This document shows, one piece after another, positions 5,846 through 6,951 of a stretch of DNA of 6,951 nucleotides. Source of the DNA: Bacteroidales bacterium (lineage in GTDB: Bacteria > Bacteroidota > Bacteroidia > Bacteroidales > WCHB1-69). Position numbers and translations under genes: made by a program. Below the pieces are notes generated by a model. It saw only the letters and a list, made by a program, of their open reading frames with translations. It was not told the DNA's origin and made no database searches. The first letter of the stretch is position 1. Every line of letters begins with the position of its first letter. Location of the stretch: positions 1-6,951 of the forward strand of contig JAFZUH010000152.1 of NCBI GenBank assembly GCA_017618435.1. Direction: 5' to 3'.

Positions 5846-6685
5846 TCAATCAATTGTTTTTCTGTTGTTTTTACGATATTGATTAGGAGTTGTCCCATAG
5901 GATAAAAGGAAATTTCGATAAAAGCCGGAAGTAGAACGGAGTCCTACCTCATATGCTATCTGGTCAATAGGCATATCGGTTTCACGAAGCAAACGGGCGG
6001 CTTCTTCCAATCGCATTTCCCGAAGAAATTCACTGAAAGTTTTGCCCGTGGATTCTTTCAGATTTTGAGAAAAAGTGGTGCGATTTGTTAACATTAAACG
6101 ACATATTGCATCTCGATTCAAATCTTCTTGACAAAACAAATTATCTTCCCGCAGCACTTTATTTAGTTGTATCATGAAAGCACTTTCCTCTTTTTTCTCT
6201 GTTAGCAATTTAACAGGCTCTTTGAGCGTAGCCGTATCTATGGTATATCCAAAAGCACCCCATAAAATGGCAGATAAGGGCAGATAAAACAGATAGGTCC
6301 AGTCTGCAAATTGAAAAATAACACAAACTATATAGCAGAGAAATTGAATCAACAGTAATGCACAACCGATATATACGAATTGTTTGTGATATCTATGTCT
6401 ATTGCGAATCAGTATCATTGCCATAAGCAAACCCATTATTCCTGCTAACAAATCCATCCACACGGAAATAAGTTCACCTTTAGTGACATTAATAAGGTTG
6501 TTTTCTTCTAATAAAAAGCAAATGACAGTCTGTATGCAGGAACATAGCAAAAAAATTCCCGCTATATAACGAATCCGAAGCGAACCTTCCTTACGAATGA
6601 TAAGCAGACGGCAAACATAGTAAAGCAGCAATACAATCAGTACTCCATGTAATGCATCTATTATACGGTAATATATTTCATTCAT
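5846..6685 (-). CDS. Membrane-anchored AraC-family transcriptional regulator
   Basis: This encodes a 279-residue regulator. The N-terminal half has about five hydrophobic membrane segments (roughly residues 11-30, 41-58, 73-93, 103-125, 131-147) joined by short, often basic loops. A charged linker (about 155-185) leads to an AraC-type double helix-turn-helix domain (about 185-272). This domain includes LNRDAICRLMLTNRTTFSQN, a second helix set DQIAYEVGLRSTSGFYRNF, and the closing TPNQYR signature. It is expected to sit in the inner membrane with the DNA-binding domain in the cytoplasm, so the membrane part may be the sensor; the signal is unknown. The start is the ATG at 6685 (MNEIYYR). The frame opens further up to 6721 with a TTG, but that codon lies in the loop of the terminator hairpin. 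No TAnnTTTG promoter is visible in the short space after the terminator. It ends 76 bp before the receptor gene, its likely target. Confidence 0.88.
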   Translation of the reverse strand: MNEIYYRIIDALHGVLIVLLLYYVCRLLIIRKEGSLRIRYIAGIFLLCSCIQTVICFLLEENNLINVTKGELISVWMDLLAGIMGLLMAMILIRNRHRYHKQFVYIGCALLLIQFLCYIVCVIFQFADWTYLFYLPLSAILWGAFGYTIDTATLKEPVKLLTEKKEESAFMIQLNKVLREDNLFCQEDLNRDAICRLMLTNRTTFSQNLKESTGKTFSEFLREMRLEEAARLLRETDMPIDQIAYEVGLRSTSGFYRNFLLSYGTTPNQYRKNNRKTID

Positions 6686-6704
6686 TTTATGTGTATTGTT
6701 AAAT

Positions 6705-6739
6705 AAAATAAGGTATTCCAATTCGGAATACCTTATTTT
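6705..6739 (-). terminator. Rho-independent terminator after yebC-like gene
   Basis: A 15-bp perfect stem (6705-6719 paired with 6725-6739) encloses a 5-base loop. On the minus strand the core is GGTATTCC, loop GAATT, GGAATACC, and a T-rich run follows. It lies about 20 bases downstream of the stop codon at 6761 and ends transcription of the YebC-like gene. The opposite strand also has a T-rich run after the stem, so it could work in both directions. It isolates the regulator-receptor-peptidase block from the housekeeping gene. Confidence 0.88.
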
Positions 6740-6742
6740 TTC

Positions 6743-6756
6743 TTCTAACGTTAGAA
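6743..6756. repeat. 14-bp perfect palindrome between yebC-like stop and terminator
   Basis: TTCTAACGTTAGAA is a perfect palindrome of 14 bases, placed directly between the stop codon at 6761 and the terminator stem. It could be an operator for the regulator gene downstream, an extra 3'-end hairpin (5-bp stem, loop ACGT), or chance in AT-rich DNA. Nothing else in the window repeats it. Confidence 0.35.
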
Positions 6757-6760
6757 TTTT

Positions 6761-6951
6761 TTATTTCATATTGTGGAAAATGTTGGTAACATCTTCGTCT
6801 TCTTCAATCTTTTCAATCAATTTTTCCACTTCTTCGCGTTGTTCTGGGGTCAATTCCTTTACATCGTTGGGTATTCTTTCAAATTGGAAAGATTTGATTT
6901 CATATTTATTGTCTTCCAAATATTTTTGAATAGGTCCGAAACTTTGGAAAT
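6761..6951 (-). CDS. yebC: YebC/PmpR-family protein, C-terminal fragment
   Basis: The last 62 residues and the TAA stop are present; the rest lies beyond the right edge. The visible segment reads FQSFGPIQKYLEDNKYEIKS, then a middle part containing FERIPNDVKELTPEQ, and ends EEDEDVTNIFHNMK. This matches the C-terminal domain of the widespread YebC/PmpR/TACO1 family, whose proteins close with a DDVQNVYHN-like motif. The family was long annotated as transcriptional regulators, and several members are now linked to relief of ribosome stalling at difficult (proline-rich) codons; the protein is cytoplasmic. The gene has its own terminator (6705-6739) and appears to be an unrelated housekeeping neighbour. 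The name is based on this partial match only. Confidence 0.85.
   Translation of the reverse strand, partial: FQSFGPIQKYLEDNKYEIKSFQFERIPNDVKELTPEQREEVEKLIEKIEEDEDVTNIFHNMK

Noticed and set aside
6686..6721. Extension of the regulator gene to a TTG start at 6721
   Set aside because: That codon lies in the loop of the terminator hairpin; the ATG at 6685 starts right before the first membrane segment.
6696..6929. 77-codon open frame on the plus strand at the right end
   Set aside because: It runs antisense to the YebC-like C-terminus and through the terminator; the serine-rich product is the complement of Glu/Lys-rich coding sequence.

Overview
The window is AT-rich, and every convincing gene reads on the minus strand, so the text below follows transcription from right to left. 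The source is very probably a member of the Bacteroidales (Bacteroidota). The promoters match the Bacteroides -7 consensus TAnnTTTG, Shine-Dalgarno sites are weak or absent, and the receptor has the carboxypeptidase-regulatory-like domain plus plug plus barrel layout typical of the phylum. The genus cannot be fixed from this sequence.

Right end (6951 to about 6700): the C-terminal 62 residues of a YebC/PmpR-family protein, then a strong intrinsic terminator with a 15-bp stem. This is a clean boundary between a housekeeping gene and an accessory block.

Middle (6685 to 3313): a regulator with about five membrane segments and a C-terminal AraC-type DNA-binding domain. It is followed 76 bp later by an 818-residue TonB-dependent-receptor-like outer-membrane beta-barrel protein with no SusD partner. 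A TAnnTTTG promoter element overlapped by a 14-bp perfect palindrome lies just before the receptor gene.

Left part (3276 to 168): two adjacent, divergent, exported S41-family (tail-specific/tricorn-core-like) peptidases, followed by the first 54 codons of a secreted, TPR-like protein that runs off the window. The peptidase pair is bracketed by two exact 49-bp direct repeats exactly 3060 bp apart. Each repeat holds the same TAnnTTTG promoter element, one copy serving the second peptidase-transcription start and the other the TPR-like gene. In lines counted by hand the bracketed DNA is clearly more AT-rich than its flanks. The pair therefore looks like a discrete, possibly excisable or acquired, cassette.

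Working model (inference): a membrane-anchored regulator senses a signal and controls an outer-membrane receptor, and two periplasmic or exported peptidases act on material taken up through that receptor or on envelope proteins. The substrate is not visible from sequence. No tRNA, rRNA, CRISPR array, transposase or integrase was seen.
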